DNA of 64,000 bases from assembly GCA_011523945.1 (NCBI GenBank), contig WTFU01000140.1:27613-91612 (forward strand), in the 5' to 3' direction. Source of the DNA: Mariniblastus sp. (GTDB taxonomy: Bacteria; Planctomycetota; Planctomycetia; Pirellulales; Pirellulaceae). How positions within the stretch are numbered: the first letter of the stretch is position 1; each line of letters opens with the position of its first letter. This document shows, piece by piece, positions 29,343-38,897 of the stretch. The notes beneath the pieces were generated by a model, which had not been told where the DNA came from, did not search any database, and was given only the letters and a program-made list of their open reading frames with translations. A program made the position numbers and the translations under genes.

Positions 29343-32261
29343 TTATTTCATCAGTGTTTCGTCAAGATTGAGGAGGACATTCGCAATGGCGACTAGACGA
29401 GGATCGCCCTCAGATAATGCGGAAGCTTGGAGTAGCGATTTGGCTGACTCCTCGTCGATTTCAAGAGATGCGTACAAGTCCATTAATCGCTTAGTTTCGC
29501 GCGGTGTGGGTTGCCGCACGAGTGTCATGGTAAAGCCATTCACAATTTGCTGTTCCAGGTTATCCGAGGATTGTCGCATGCGTTGCGCCAATCCTCCCGC
29601 TGCTTCCAGAAATGCCGTGTCGTTCAGCGTTACTAACGCTTGAAGAGGAGTGTTGGTTCGAATCCGACGCACTTGACAGACCTCGCCACTGCCAGCATCA
29701 AAGGTCGTCATTGCTGGATAAGGACTGGTGCGCTTGAGATATGTGTAAAGGCCCCGGCGAAAGCGATCGGGACCGTCAGCGTTTTTCCAGTCTTCACCAC
29801 TGTAAGTAGTTTTCCACACGCCACCGGGTTGGGGTGGCATGACGGATTTACCTCCAACTTGTTTCGTCAGTAAACCACTAATTGCGAGCGCCTGATCGCG
29901 AACCGTTTCGGCAGAAAGACGGAATCGTGGACCACGTGCGAGCAGGCGATTGCGAGGGTCGCGCGAAAGATGGTCCGGAGACGCGATCGCGCTTTGCTGG
30001 TAGGTGCTGGAGGTTACGATTGTTTTGAGGAGCGTCTTGATCGACCATCCCTGTTCGCGAAAATCGACTGCTAACCAATCTAGTAATTCGGGGTGGGAAG
30101 GGGGGAGGCCCTGAGATCCAAAATCTTCTTCTGTTTCGACAATCCCAACCCCAAAGATTCGCGACCAAATGCGATTGACCATTACCCGCGAAGTAAGAGG
30201 GTTTTCCGGTTGCATTAGCCAGTTTGCGACGCCAAGTCGGTTGGACGCGGCGTTTTTGGGGAAACTGCCAAATATTTCCAGAACACTGGGCGTGACCTCA
30301 TCACCGAGATCAAGAAAGTTTCCTCGATTATTGATTTTTGTTTTACGTTGCTGGGCGACAGGTAATTCTGCCATCACGGGTGTGCGGGGAACAGCTTTTC
30401 TCAAGGCTGCCAGTTTTGCTAATTCGGTCTGATAGTTTTTCTTTTTCGCAGGATATTGTGGATCGCTGAGCGACCAAAAGATCTCTTCAAAATTAGGTTC
30501 GAGTTCGGCGATTAGCCATTCCGCAGGGTAGGGGCTTACTGAAAAACGCGAGCGGGCGAGTAACAGGCCTTCGCCGTATTGTTGCTCCAGAGTGATTCTG
30601 ATAATCCCGGAGTCAATCGGTTCAGAAAAATCAAGAACACAGTTTTGAGATTCTTTGAATTTGGGTGAAAGCGCCCAACCAGCGGAGTTGTCGCCATTGA
30701 TTAGTTTGGCAACTTCCCAGCCGCGTTGGGAGAACGTTGCTCGCGGGTTGGTGAGAACGATTTTTTGGGGAGATTCGGTGTCTTGGATTTTCTCAACGGT
30801 CAGGTCGCGAATTGCCACGTTTTTGTCTGCCCAGTCACCGCCGGCGATTGATTGGGGGAAATATTCAATTCGAAGTGATTGATATTTTTTACCATCGGGC
30901 AGTGCGGGCAATTGAAAAGTGAGAGTCCAGATGTCTCGTTCCGGGCGATTCCCTGTAGCTAAAATAATCCGGTCATCTTTCTGTTCGAAACCAACCTGCG
31001 CCTCTGAGGTTGATTCCTCTAGTTTCAGGTTTTGCCAGAGTGGGATTTCTGTAAATTGCTGTTTCCAGTCAGAGAGCTTGCTGTCGAAATCGGCTGGCCG
31101 AACGTCGAGTTCCTTCTTTGACCGCGCAACTACGTTTTGTTGAGCCGCGATTCCTCTTGCTTGTTCAGCAGTAGGTGTCGGATGAAACGGGGATTCAGTG
31201 TCCCTATCTTGTGTTTGATTGAAATAGGCTAAAAACGAATAGTAATCGCTGATACTGATCGGATCGTATTTATGGGAATGGCATTTCGCACAACCCATGG
31301 TTAATCCCATCCAAACTTGCAGTGTCGTATCGACTCGGTCTTTCACTGCCGCAACTCTAAATTCTTCGTCGTCCGTTCCCCCTTCTTCGTTGGTCATCGT
31401 GTTGCGATGGAACGCTGTGGCAAGAATTTGATCGTCCGTTCTTTCGGGCAGCAGATCACCTGCCAATTGCTCTCTTGTAAATTGGTCAAACGGCATGTCT
31501 TGATTGAGGGCGGCGATTACCCAGTCTCGATAGCGCCAGATATCACGATGTCGATCCTTTTCATAACCTTTGGTGTCGGCATAACGGGCGAGGTCGAGCC
31601 ACATTCGCGCCCAATGTTCACCGAAAGCGGGAGATGCGAGTAAGAGATCGACCTCCCGTTCGTAGTTCTCAGACGATGGATCTGCCAGAAAGCGTGCGGC
31701 TGCCTCGGGCGTCGGGGGAAGGCCCGTTAGATCGAGAGCTAGCCGCCGCAAGAGTCGGGCTGGATCTGCTGGAGGGGCGGGAGCAAAATCCTGTGCCTCC
31801 ATTTTTTTTAGAATGAAGTAATCCATCGGACGTTTGGGCCAATGGGCATGTTTTACGGTCGGGATCGGTTTTTGTGTGGGGGCAACGAAAGACCAGTGAG
31901 CCGAATAGGCACCGCCTTCGGTAATCCATTGCCGAAGAAGTTTTTTTTCGGTGTCCGTTAATCGCTGCCCGCTCTCCGGGGGAGGCATCAGCACATCGGT
32001 ATCGTCTGAATAAATTCTCGTAACAAGTTCGCTTGCCTCGGGTTGGTGAGGCACGATGGCAAACCTTTCCCCAAGATCGCGTGTCGCTCCTTCGAAATTG
32101 TCGAGCCGCAACTCAGCCTCGCGGGTCGATGGGTCGAAACCGTGGCAAGCGAAGCAGTGCTTACTGAGAATGGGGCGAATTTCACGATTAAAGTCGACAT
32201 CGGAAAAAAGCGGGCACGTGGGTAGCCAGGCGAAGCAGAGGGTAATAAAGATTTTTTTCAT
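29343..32261 (-). CDS. PSCyt1-PSCyt2-PSD1 planctomycete cytochrome protein (pair B)
   Basis: A 972-residue exported protein. The start at ATG 32261 (MKKIFITLCFAWLPTCPLFS) gives a proper signal peptide; a longer frame to 32348 adds 29 unlikely residues. Heme motif CFACH at 36-40 (PSCyt1), then MPPPESGQRLT; PSCyt2 with RRLALDLTGLPPTPEAA, WLDLARYADTKGY and the second heme motif CAKCH at 324-328 followed by SHKYDP; PSD1 with NRIWSRIFGVGIVETEEDFG, SHPELLDWLA and RIRTNTPLQALVTLND. It heads the six-gene minus-strand run, 69 bases from the divergent PAS-AraC gene, whose product is a candidate regulator. Confidence 0.92.
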   Translation of the reverse strand: MKKIFITLCFAWLPTCPLFSDVDFNREIRPILSKHCFACHGFDPSTREAELRLDNFEGATRDLGERFAIVPHQPEASELVTRIYSDDTDVLMPPPESGQRLTDTEKKLLRQWITEGGAYSAHWSFVAPTQKPIPTVKHAHWPKRPMDYFILKKMEAQDFAPAPPADPARLLRRLALDLTGLPPTPEAAARFLADPSSENYEREVDLLLASPAFGEHWARMWLDLARYADTKGYEKDRHRDIWRYRDWVIAALNQDMPFDQFTREQLAGDLLPERTDDQILATAFHRNTMTNEEGGTDDEEFRVAAVKDRVDTTLQVWMGLTMGCAKCHSHKYDPISISDYYSFLAYFNQTQDRDTESPFHPTPTAEQARGIAAQQNVVARSKKELDVRPADFDSKLSDWKQQFTEIPLWQNLKLEESTSEAQVGFEQKDDRIILATGNRPERDIWTLTFQLPALPDGKKYQSLRIEYFPQSIAGGDWADKNVAIRDLTVEKIQDTESPQKIVLTNPRATFSQRGWEVAKLINGDNSAGWALSPKFKESQNCVLDFSEPIDSGIIRITLEQQYGEGLLLARSRFSVSPYPAEWLIAELEPNFEEIFWSLSDPQYPAKKKNYQTELAKLAALRKAVPRTPVMAELPVAQQRKTKINNRGNFLDLGDEVTPSVLEIFGSFPKNAASNRLGVANWLMQPENPLTSRVMVNRIWSRIFGVGIVETEEDFGSQGLPPSHPELLDWLAVDFREQGWSIKTLLKTIVTSSTYQQSAIASPDHLSRDPRNRLLARGPRFRLSAETVRDQALAISGLLTKQVGGKSVMPPQPGGVWKTTYSGEDWKNADGPDRFRRGLYTYLKRTSPYPAMTTFDAGSGEVCQVRRIRTNTPLQALVTLNDTAFLEAAGGLAQRMRQSSDNLEQQIVNGFTMTLVRQPTPRETKRLMDLYASLEIDEESAKSLLQASALSEGDPRLVAIANVLLNLDETLMK

Positions 32262-32330
32262 GCTCCAATCATATCCCAGATCCCATTGCTTGGCTTGCAC
32301 AGCCACCGCATGTTCGTGTAAAAAGTAGAT

Positions 32331-33071
32331 ATGAATAATACAAGCCATGTTCGCTCGTTTTTCTCACAAATCGATGTATCGGAGTTGTTGGATCTCTTTA
32401 ACCTGCAGCCTGAGCTAAGTTTTTTTGTGAAAGACCTTCGCGGACGTTTTCTAGCGATCAATCAAAGAGGTTGTGAATATTGCGGCGCGCTGGATCAAAA
32501 TGAGGTGATCGGAAAAACTGATTTCGACTTTTTTCCATCGCAGCGAGCTGAGAGTTATCGTCAAGATGACGAGCAGGTAATGCGAACCGGTGAACCGATA
32601 ATAAATCGTCTTGAGAGCGCACCGGAGATGGCAGGTTCTCCGCGACTGGTAATGACCAGTAAAATTCCGCTTCGCAATAGCGAAGGTGTGGTGGTCGGCA
32701 TCGCTGGATTTTCGCGGCAGGTTGATACTAAGCGGGGGGACACTAAAGACGCCAAGCGATTTGCAAATGTGGTTGAATATTTACATTCAAATTACCATCG
32801 AAAGCTCAATACATCTGAATTAGCGACAAAGGCCAAGCTCTCAATTAGCCAGTTTGAACGTCAGTTTCGTCGGGTCTTTGGGGTCTCGCCGCGACAGTAT
32901 CTTTCGCGTGTTCGACTGGAGGTCGCTTGTGAGAAATTGGCCCAGACGGATGAGACGGTGGCGACGATTGCGGTTCGCTGCGGTTTTTTTGACCATGCTC
33001 ATTTTTCGCGATGCTTTCGCAAGCAAATGAACGTCTCTCCATCCGAGTATCGCCGCAGCAAAAAATTCTGA
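32331..33071 (+). CDS. PAS-domain AraC-family regulator
   Basis: A 246-residue transcription factor. Residues about 20-125 are a PAS sensor (SFFVKDLRGRFLAINQR, EVIGKTDFDFFPSQ, then VVGIAGFSRQVD), of the type that binds small ligands or cofactors. The C-terminal 100 residues are an AraC double helix-turn-helix (LSISQFERQFRRVFGVSPRQ, TVATIAVRCGFFDHAHFSRC, then MNVSPSEYRRSKKF). This combination is typical of planctomycete and Verrucomicrobia regulators next to sulfatase or PSD1 gene sets. ATG 32331; no clear ribosome site. The divergent layout with the PSD1/DUF1501/speA run suggests that it controls that run, which is an inference from position. Confidence 0.88.
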   Translation: MNNTSHVRSFFSQIDVSELLDLFNLQPELSFFVKDLRGRFLAINQRGCEYCGALDQNEVIGKTDFDFFPSQRAESYRQDDEQVMRTGEPIINRLESAPEMAGSPRLVMTSKIPLRNSEGVVVGIAGFSRQVDTKRGDTKDAKRFANVVEYLHSNYHRKLNTSELATKAKLSISQFERQFRRVFGVSPRQYLSRVRLEVACEKLAQTDETVATIAVRCGFFDHAHFSRCFRKQMNVSPSEYRRSKKF

Positions 33072-33139
33072 TGCAGGGTCGGGGGTCGACTAAACCTACC
33101 ACCAGTATTGGTTGTTTAAGGTTGTTTTGTTTCGGATGT

Positions 33140-33919
33140 TTATGGAGTGATCCGATAGACCGTTAGGTTCTGGATGTCGACCATTCGGGGGACAGAAAAC
33201 GCGATGTTTTCTTTTGTTGGGTGTCCAATTCCCGAAGACGAAAACTGGCTGACAAATTCGTTGTCGATTTGAACGGCAATTTTCTCGCCTTCAAGTAAGA
33301 TCTTTAATTCGTGCCACTGGGAGGCCTGAGTAGCCCGTTTAGTCATGTTAGATTTGCCTTTCAGGCGCTTTGCCAGCTCTGTTTTCGAGGCTCCACTCTC
33401 TTTGAGTTTTCGGTGTTCATTCGCCATAGTTCCAGTTTTTTGGTCTTGAATGACAACTGAGGTTGTACTGACCTCCACGCGGCAAAGGTGCCCAGCGTGG
33501 ACAGTCTCGCAGTTGGGGTCATTGATGTTCACACTGAATTTTTGATTTTCAGCAAGCCGGAATTTGCAACTAATCAGAGCGTTTTGAAATTGAACTTTTG
33601 TTCTTGCGACGGCAGCATGATCAGAACCTTCGGTTCGACGAATTTGTAGAACCCCATCTTTGACGCTTGCCTGGGGAACCATTTTGTTTTTTGCAATCCT
33701 GGCCGATTTTTGAGCGCGACTATCGTTGGTCCACCAATCTTGTGCATTGAGCGGTTGGTCGAAGTTGTGGGAGAGAATAAGGTCAGCGCGTGAGACTGCA
33801 TTTTCGAACGACTGGGCATGGGTTGGTTTAATGGAGATGGTGGTTATCAGTGTCATCGCACCTAAATAAATGAGCCAATGATTTAAAAAAACATGAGGTG
33901 AGCAGTTTGAATTGAGCAT
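33140..33919 (-). CDS. Secreted DUF1080-like (concanavalin-fold) protein
   Basis: A 259-residue exported protein. The first 35 residues are hydrophobic and end in THAQS, giving a signal peptide. The mature part, about 55-255, has alternating beta strands and the closing pattern ASQWHELKILLEGEKIAVQI then FVSQFSSSGIGHPTKENIAF, which matches the DUF1080/LamG-like jelly roll found in hundreds of planctomycete proteins (some members are 3-keto-disaccharide hydrolases). I see no obvious catalytic signature here, so binding of a glycan is at least as likely as hydrolysis. ATG 33919. Convergent with the PAS-AraC gene. Confidence 0.7.
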   Translation of the reverse strand: MLNSNCSPHVFLNHWLIYLGAMTLITTISIKPTHAQSFENAVSRADLILSHNFDQPLNAQDWWTNDSRAQKSARIAKNKMVPQASVKDGVLQIRRTEGSDHAAVARTKVQFQNALISCKFRLAENQKFSVNINDPNCETVHAGHLCRVEVSTTSVVIQDQKTGTMANEHRKLKESGASKTELAKRLKGKSNMTKRATQASQWHELKILLEGEKIAVQIDNEFVSQFSSSGIGHPTKENIAFSVPRMVDIQNLTVYRITP

Positions 33920-34273
33920 GTTGAAGGCGGCCTGAAGCTTGGGAAAGGGAGAAGTAAAGCGAACGTGAGTTCGACGGATTCTAATATTTCAGCAAGTGAA
34001 GTGGAACAGATTTGTGTGTTGGTTGTTGAGAATATCTTTGATGATCTTTGTTTTTGCACTATGAGGACTTCGGGCAAGGTGTAGACTGATGGGCTGTCCA
34101 AGTTTTTCAATCCTGAAAATGGGCGCAACTCCGCTGATCTATCGTTTAATATCGGTCAGTTGGTTCCGGCAAGGGCGTCGAAGATGCCACGAATTGCGAC
34201 TTCTATTGAATCCAAGCATCGGCACTGAATTGAAATCAGTGGATGGTCTTTGCGGGTTCTTAAAGGAAAACTA
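33920..34273. other. Intergenic region, DUF1080-like gene to DEAD-box gene
   Basis: 354 bases between divergent genes. It should hold the promoters of both. Small open frames inside (for example from 34089) have no family likeness. The AAAGGA at 34263-34268 is the ribosome site of the helicase. I see no strong hairpin or tRNA. A long leader would fit cold-inducible DEAD-box helicases, which is an inference only. Confidence 0.5.
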
Positions 34274-35782
34274 TTGAAGACCTTCACCGAGTTAAATTTA
34301 ATCGAGCCGTTGCAGCGAGCGATTGCGGGGGAGAATTACAAAACCCCTACCCCCATTCAATCTCAAACCATCCCGGTTGCTCTCAAACGCCGGGACGTTT
34401 TAGGTTGTGCTCAAACGGGAACCGGTAAGACGGCTGCTTTTGCATTGCCAATTCTCAATCGGCTTGGCTTGCAGAATCGATCTGCCAAAGCGAAGCGTCC
34501 TTTTGCCCTTGTATTGGCACCGACTCGTGAATTGGCTGTACAGATCGGTGCGAGTTTTGCGACTTATGGTAAGCATTTAAAACTGCGTCACGCTTTGGTT
34601 TATGGAGGCGTCAGCCAGACCGCACAAGTGCGCTCACTCCAACGCGGCGCTCACATTGTTATCGCGACTCCGGGCCGATTGTTAGACTTGATGAATCAGG
34701 GTTTTATTCAGCTAGACAAGCTCGAAGTGTTCGTTCTTGACGAAGCGGACCGCATGCTCGATATGGGGTTTATGCCGGACATCAAACGGATTATCCGCGA
34801 ACTACCGGCGAAGCGGCAGTCATTGTTTTTTTCGGCAACAATGGCACCTGCAATTGTTGAAATAACGGACACGTTGTTAGTCGATCCCGTAAAAGTGGAT
34901 GTGACGCCGAAAACTCGAAGCGTAAAGAAGATTAAACAGCAGGTTATCTTTGTTTCTCGCAAAGGTAAGTCTGATTTGTTGCAAAAAATTCTTTCTTCGC
35001 GTGATAATTTACGCGCGATCGTTTTTACGAAAACGAAACGTTCAGCAAATTTTGTAGCTGAACGTTTAAATAAGGTGGGGCTTAAGGCTGCCGCAATTCA
35101 TGGAAATAAATCGCAGAATGCGAGGCAGCGGGCGCTCGATGCGTTTCGAAATCAATTCGTAAAGATTCTGGTAGCGACCGATGTAGCTGCTCGCGGAATT
35201 GACATTGAAGGAGTAACTCATGTTGTTAATTTCGATTTGCCCATGGAACCGGAAGCCTATGTTCATCGGATTGGCAGGACAGGCCGAGCCGGTGCGAAGG
35301 GAATTGCTATTTCATTTTGTAGTTCCGGTGATCAGGGAGATTTAAAGTCGATTGAAAAGCTGATTGATCATGAAATTCCAGTCAATCAAGAATTGTCAGT
35401 GACCTTGCCGAGGCCTAGTGCCAAGTCAACGCGAGGCCGGACGGGAAGAAAGTCTTCAGGTAGTGGCCGTTCAGGAACATCTCAAGGAGGACGATCTCGT
35501 AAGGGGGCGGGCAGTCGAAGGGCGAGAGATGAGTCGGCTGGTAGCGAAAAAGGAAAACGGACGACGAAACGTCGGCGCCGTCGCGTGCGAACGGAAAAGG
35601 CGAGTGCTGTCAAAAGTGCGAGAACAGGAGAAAGTTCTTCGAAAGAATCCGGTAAAAGAACTGCCGGAGGAATGCGGGACGCGAGTGGAACTGGGGCGAC
35701 TAAATCGAGCGCTAAACGTCGAAGACCCCAACGCAAAGGGAAGAACGCTCGAAAACGCGCAAATGCTTCTCGCTCTGAGTGA
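34274..35782 (+). CDS. DEAD-box ATP-dependent RNA helicase (RhlE-like)
   Basis: Unwinds RNA in ribosome assembly or mRNA decay. From TTG 34274 it is 502 residues and starts MKTFTELNLIEPL, as RhlE-type proteins do; GGA lies about 6 bases upstream. The TTG at 34250 is less likely. All core motifs are present: Q motif PTPIQSQTIP, AQTGTGKT at 46-53, PTRELA, ATPGRLLD, DEAD at 156-159, SAT at 187-189, and in domain 2 VATDVAARGIDIEG and HRIGRTGRAG. The last 120 residues are a low-complexity tail of Arg/Lys/Ser/Gly, an RNA-binding extension. It ends 14 bases from the convergent gene. Confidence 0.94.
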   Translation: MKTFTELNLIEPLQRAIAGENYKTPTPIQSQTIPVALKRRDVLGCAQTGTGKTAAFALPILNRLGLQNRSAKAKRPFALVLAPTRELAVQIGASFATYGKHLKLRHALVYGGVSQTAQVRSLQRGAHIVIATPGRLLDLMNQGFIQLDKLEVFVLDEADRMLDMGFMPDIKRIIRELPAKRQSLFFSATMAPAIVEITDTLLVDPVKVDVTPKTRSVKKIKQQVIFVSRKGKSDLLQKILSSRDNLRAIVFTKTKRSANFVAERLNKVGLKAAAIHGNKSQNARQRALDAFRNQFVKILVATDVAARGIDIEGVTHVVNFDLPMEPEAYVHRIGRTGRAGAKGIAISFCSSGDQGDLKSIEKLIDHEIPVNQELSVTLPRPSAKSTRGRTGRKSSGSGRSGTSQGGRSRKGAGSRRARDESAGSEKGKRTTKRRRRRVRTEKASAVKSARTGESSSKESGKRTAGGMRDASGTGATKSSAKRRRPQRKGKNARKRANASRSE

Positions 35783-35796
35783 ATCGAAATCAGGCT

Positions 35797-36342
35797 TTAA
35801 CGTTTCAAAGCAATCAATGCGACCATGCTGATAGAGCAGGCTAGGAAAATACCGCCGAGTGCCATTAGAACGTAGGACGTGTTGGTTAGGATCGCTGCTT
35901 GCTTGTTATACCGGACGTAATTTGGTTCGTACCACTCGCCGAGTCCATTATCGATTCTCAAATCTTTGTAGTAGGTGACGACTTGAGATGGTTCTAATCC
36001 GTCGACAAATTCGTCGTGCTGCTCGGTTCGCAGTTCCCGGTCAATTTCAGTCACCATGCTTGCAGCGTAACCGTACAGCCAATATCCCGATCCGCCTAAA
36101 ACTACCGCCGCAAACACGCCGATTGAGAAAAGCATGTTGAAACTACCACTTTTTTTGACTCTTTTGTTTGTGTTTTGTGCTGATTCGTCTTCGGCAAGCT
36201 CAAGGAGCTTCATTTTCCGCAGCATGGGGACTTCGGATGGTTTACCGCATTCCGGGCAGGTCAATTCCTGGCCAGCCTGTTTGGGAATGACTTCGAAACA
36301 GTGACCGCAGTGAGCACATGGAAGTGAGTATTTAGACGGCAT
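35797..36342 (-). CDS. Zinc-ribbon membrane protein, unknown function
   Basis: A 181-residue protein of a type common in planctomycetes. The N-terminus holds a zinc ribbon with Cys9, Cys12, Cys29 and Cys32 (CAHCGHCFEV then TCPECGKP), resembling the MJ0042-type zinc finger. Two hydrophobic segments follow, about 70-92 and 152-177, separated by a charged loop (EQHDEFVDGLEPSQVVTYY). Such proteins sit in the inner membrane with a cytoplasmic ribbon. The function is unknown. ATG 36342. It converges on the DEAD-box gene and is divergent from the sigma factor across a 1-kb spacer. Confidence 0.8.
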   Translation of the reverse strand: MPSKYSLPCAHCGHCFEVIPKQAGQELTCPECGKPSEVPMLRKMKLLELAEDESAQNTNKRVKKSGSFNMLFSIGVFAAVVLGGSGYWLYGYAASMVTEIDRELRTEQHDEFVDGLEPSQVVTYYKDLRIDNGLGEWYEPNYVRYNKQAAILTNTSYVLMALGGIFLACSISMVALIALKR

Positions 36343-37367
36343 TGGGTTCCAGCTTAGCTTTTCAAATAGGTTGGTTGCTAATAGTTAGTTGGCTAACTGT
36401 TCGGGGTGTCCTCTCTAGGGAAGCTCCACAGATCGGTCGGAGCCGGAAAGCTCAACCCAGTATAGCAACTGAATTGCGTGTTTTTGGGTTAACCCCGTAA
36501 TTCCTGTCGAGTTTAGCAATATCCGTTACGGATTCCACCTCTCACCCGTTCATAGAGAATCGGTTGGGAAGCGTCGAAAAAATCGTCCATCGGTGACTTT
36601 TCTGGTTGTTCGGATTGTTTTTCAGAGAAGTTGAGCAGCGTTGCGTTTTCGAATCAACCAAATTCATCACCTTCCACTGGTGGAACCGGAAGAAGTTATC
36701 ATTTAGGCCGTATCTGGGTATAAAAATACATAGATTGAAGTCTTTTTTAACTGGACTATGAATATCCGACAGTTACAATTATACAACTGCGATTCGAGAC
36801 TCTGCTGTATCCACAGTCCACCCAAGGTCTAGCGTCTTTTTAGGGCGACGCGTCTCCTTAATAAATGAGTGACATTGAATCCAACCGACCAGAAGATCTG
36901 GTCAAAACCGGTGCGAGAATTTGGTATAGATTTTACGCAGTCAGGAAATGGGACAGGACTGTTGATTCGTTTTGATGGGCTGACTTCGGCAGGCGTCGAG
37001 GCCACCTCTGCTAACCGAGTAGAGCGAGCTTATTTTAAAACGAATTGGTTAGGAAATTAAACACAAGATGTTCTTGGGGTTCGCCGTATGTTGCGATTTC
37101 TCCACGAGGATTTTGGGATTAATTCCGACGAACGGTTTAATCAGCACTTGCTGTATGCCAACCCGCTTTGCTGCTTGGAACTTGCTAAAAATTAACCTTT
37201 ACGACGGTTTCACACAAACCAAACAGTACCCTTTTAAGATTCGGTGTGAAGGCAAATTTGGATCCATCACAGTATGCATTTTGACCTGCCTCAGGTTGAG
37301 ATTGTGATTAACCGCTTCCGCCTCACAATGGAAACATTTTTAAAAACCTTTGCGCAGGAGTGCTAAA
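36343..37367. other. Long non-coding leader of the sigma factor gene
   Basis: 1025 bases without a supported gene. Open frames at 36869-37060 and 37068-37307 have no ribosome site or family features. It should carry promoters for the zinc-ribbon gene (minus) and the sigma gene (plus). One sigma-70-like candidate is TTGAAG at about 36735 with TATGAA 16 bases on. AGGAG at 37356-37360 is the sigma gene's ribosome site. No tRNA or large hairpin seen. Confidence 0.5.
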
Positions 37368-38897
37368 TTGTACGATGCACTGCTAGAAGACGATGATGCA
37401 ACACGGACACGTGTTGCCCCCAAGCGATTTGAAGAAGTAGTTGAAGCAAGCCCACCGGTTCCGGCTGACGCCACCGCCGCCAAGAGTGACGGTGAAGAGT
37501 TGGTTGCCGGCGTAGATGAAGCTGAATCATGGTCAGATGACCCGGTTCGGATGTATCTAACTCAGATGGGTGAGATTCCACTTCTGACACGAACCGAAGA
37601 AATCACGTTAGCGAAACGAATCGAAGAGACTCGACGAGAGTTTCGGACGAAATTGCTCGAATGCGATTACGTCATTCGTTACGCCTACAAGACCCTCGTA
37701 AGAGTTCACCGTGGAGAACTGCCGTTTGATCGAACGGTTCAGGTTTCGGTGACTGATCGACTAGAAAAAGAGCAGATTCTTGGTCGAATTCCCCATAACC
37801 TCAATACGCTTTCTGTTTTACTAAAACGGAATCGTCACGATTTTTTGACCGCGTTCTCAAAGTCGCACACCCAGGCTCGGCGGAAAACTGCGTGGAAAAA
37901 TCTGGCTCGCCGTCGTCGTCGAGCCGTTCGTTTGATCGAAGAACTCGGTTTGCGAACACAGCGTATCGAATTGATGATTCGTACGATTGAAGATTTTAGC
38001 GCTCGCGTCGACGAGTTAATGGGCAAGATCAAAGAGCACAAGAAGTTGCGGAAGCCCGCGATTGAGCGTGAAGCTTGGATTCAAGAAATGCGAACGATCT
38101 TGCTGGCTTGTCAGGAATCCCCCACAAGTCTGCGGAATCGAGTGAAGTACCTTCGCGATATTTACACAAAGTATCAAAAAGCAAAGCGAGAGCTTTCCGA
38201 AGGTAACCTGCGATTGGTCGTTTCGATTGCAAAGAAGTATCGTAATCGTGGCCTAAGCTTCCTGGATCTGATCCAAGAGGGGAATGCTGGATTGATGCGT
38301 GCGGTTGATAAATTTGAATACCGTCGTGGATTCAAGTTTTGTACCTATGCAACTTGGTGGATTCGTCAAGCGATTACCCGGGCTGTAGCGGATCAGAGTC
38401 GAACGATTCGTATTCCAGTGCACATGGTTGAGACCATGTCACGTGTTCGAACGGTTTCGCGGCAGTTGCTTCAGGAACTGGGGCGTGAGCCAACTCTTGA
38501 AGAAGTCGCAAGACGAAGCGAAACAACCATTGACGAAGCACGTCGTGTGCTTGCGATGAGTCGTTATCCAATCAGCCTTGATCGCCCTGTTGGAAACAGT
38601 GAAGATAGCCATTTCGGTGATCTTTTGCCTGATGGGGAAGCTGAGAGTCCGTCAATTGGTGCATCACAGGAGATGCTTCGTGGGCGGATTCAAGATGTTT
38701 TGAAGACACTTAGCTACCGCGAACGTGAGATCATTAAACTTCGCTACGGGCTTGGTGACGGATATAGCTATACGCTGGAAGAAGTGGGGCACATTTTCAA
38801 AGTGACTCGTGAGCGTATTCGCCAGATTGAGGCAAAGGCAGTTAGAAAACTTCAACAGCCAAGTCGCTCGCAAGAGTTAGTCGGGTTCCTCGATTAA
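37368..38897 (+). CDS. Primary-type sigma-70 factor (RpoD-like)
   Basis: 509 residues. TTG 37368 is chosen because AGGAG at 37356-37360 lies 7 bases upstream and the product then starts [16 protein letters not shown]; an upstream TTG at 37350 overlaps that site. Region 1.2 is [18 protein letters not shown]; a long non-conserved basic segment follows (about 105-240); region 2 has [36 protein letters not shown] and [20 protein letters not shown] (-10 recognition); region 3 follows with IRIPVHMVE; region 4 has [14 protein letters not shown] and [20 protein letters not shown]. This is a group 1/2 sigma; planctomycetes often have several RpoD-like copies, so primary status cannot be claimed. It ends at a strong terminator. 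Confidence 0.92.
   Translation: MYDALLEDDDATRTRVAPKRFEEVVEASPPVPADATAAKSDGEELVAGVDEAESWSDDPVRMYLTQMGEIPLLTRTEEITLAKRIEETRREFRTKLLECDYVIRYAYKTLVRVHRGELPFDRTVQVSVTDRLEKEQILGRIPHNLNTLSVLLKRNRHDFLTAFSKSHTQARRKTAWKNLARRRRRAVRLIEELGLRTQRIELMIRTIEDFSARVDELMGKIKEHKKLRKPAIEREAWIQEMRTILLACQESPTSLRNRVKYLRDIYTKYQKAKRELSEGNLRLVVSIAKKYRNRGLSFLDLIQEGNAGLMRAVDKFEYRRGFKFCTYATWWIRQAITRAVADQSRTIRIPVHMVETMSRVRTVSRQLLQELGREPTLEEVARRSETTIDEARRVLAMSRYPISLDRPVGNSEDSHFGDLLPDGEAESPSIGASQEMLRGRIQDVLKTLSYREREIIKLRYGLGDGYSYTLEEVGHIFKVTRERIRQIEAKAVRKLQQPSRSQELVGFLD

Noticed and set aside
29655..29665. tRNA T-loop-like sequence GGTTCGAATCC
   Set aside because: It lies inside the PSD1 gene on the opposite strand, where it encodes the conserved RIRTNTP motif; no cloverleaf around it.
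32262..32348. 29-codon upstream extension of PSD1 pair B
   Set aside because: It would bury the signal peptide and overlap the divergent regulator's promoter.
36869..37060. 63-codon forward ORF
   Set aside because: No ribosome site and no recognisable protein; it lies in the sigma leader.
37068..37307. 79-codon forward ORF
   Set aside because: Starts inside the sigma leader without a ribosome site; sequence looks random.
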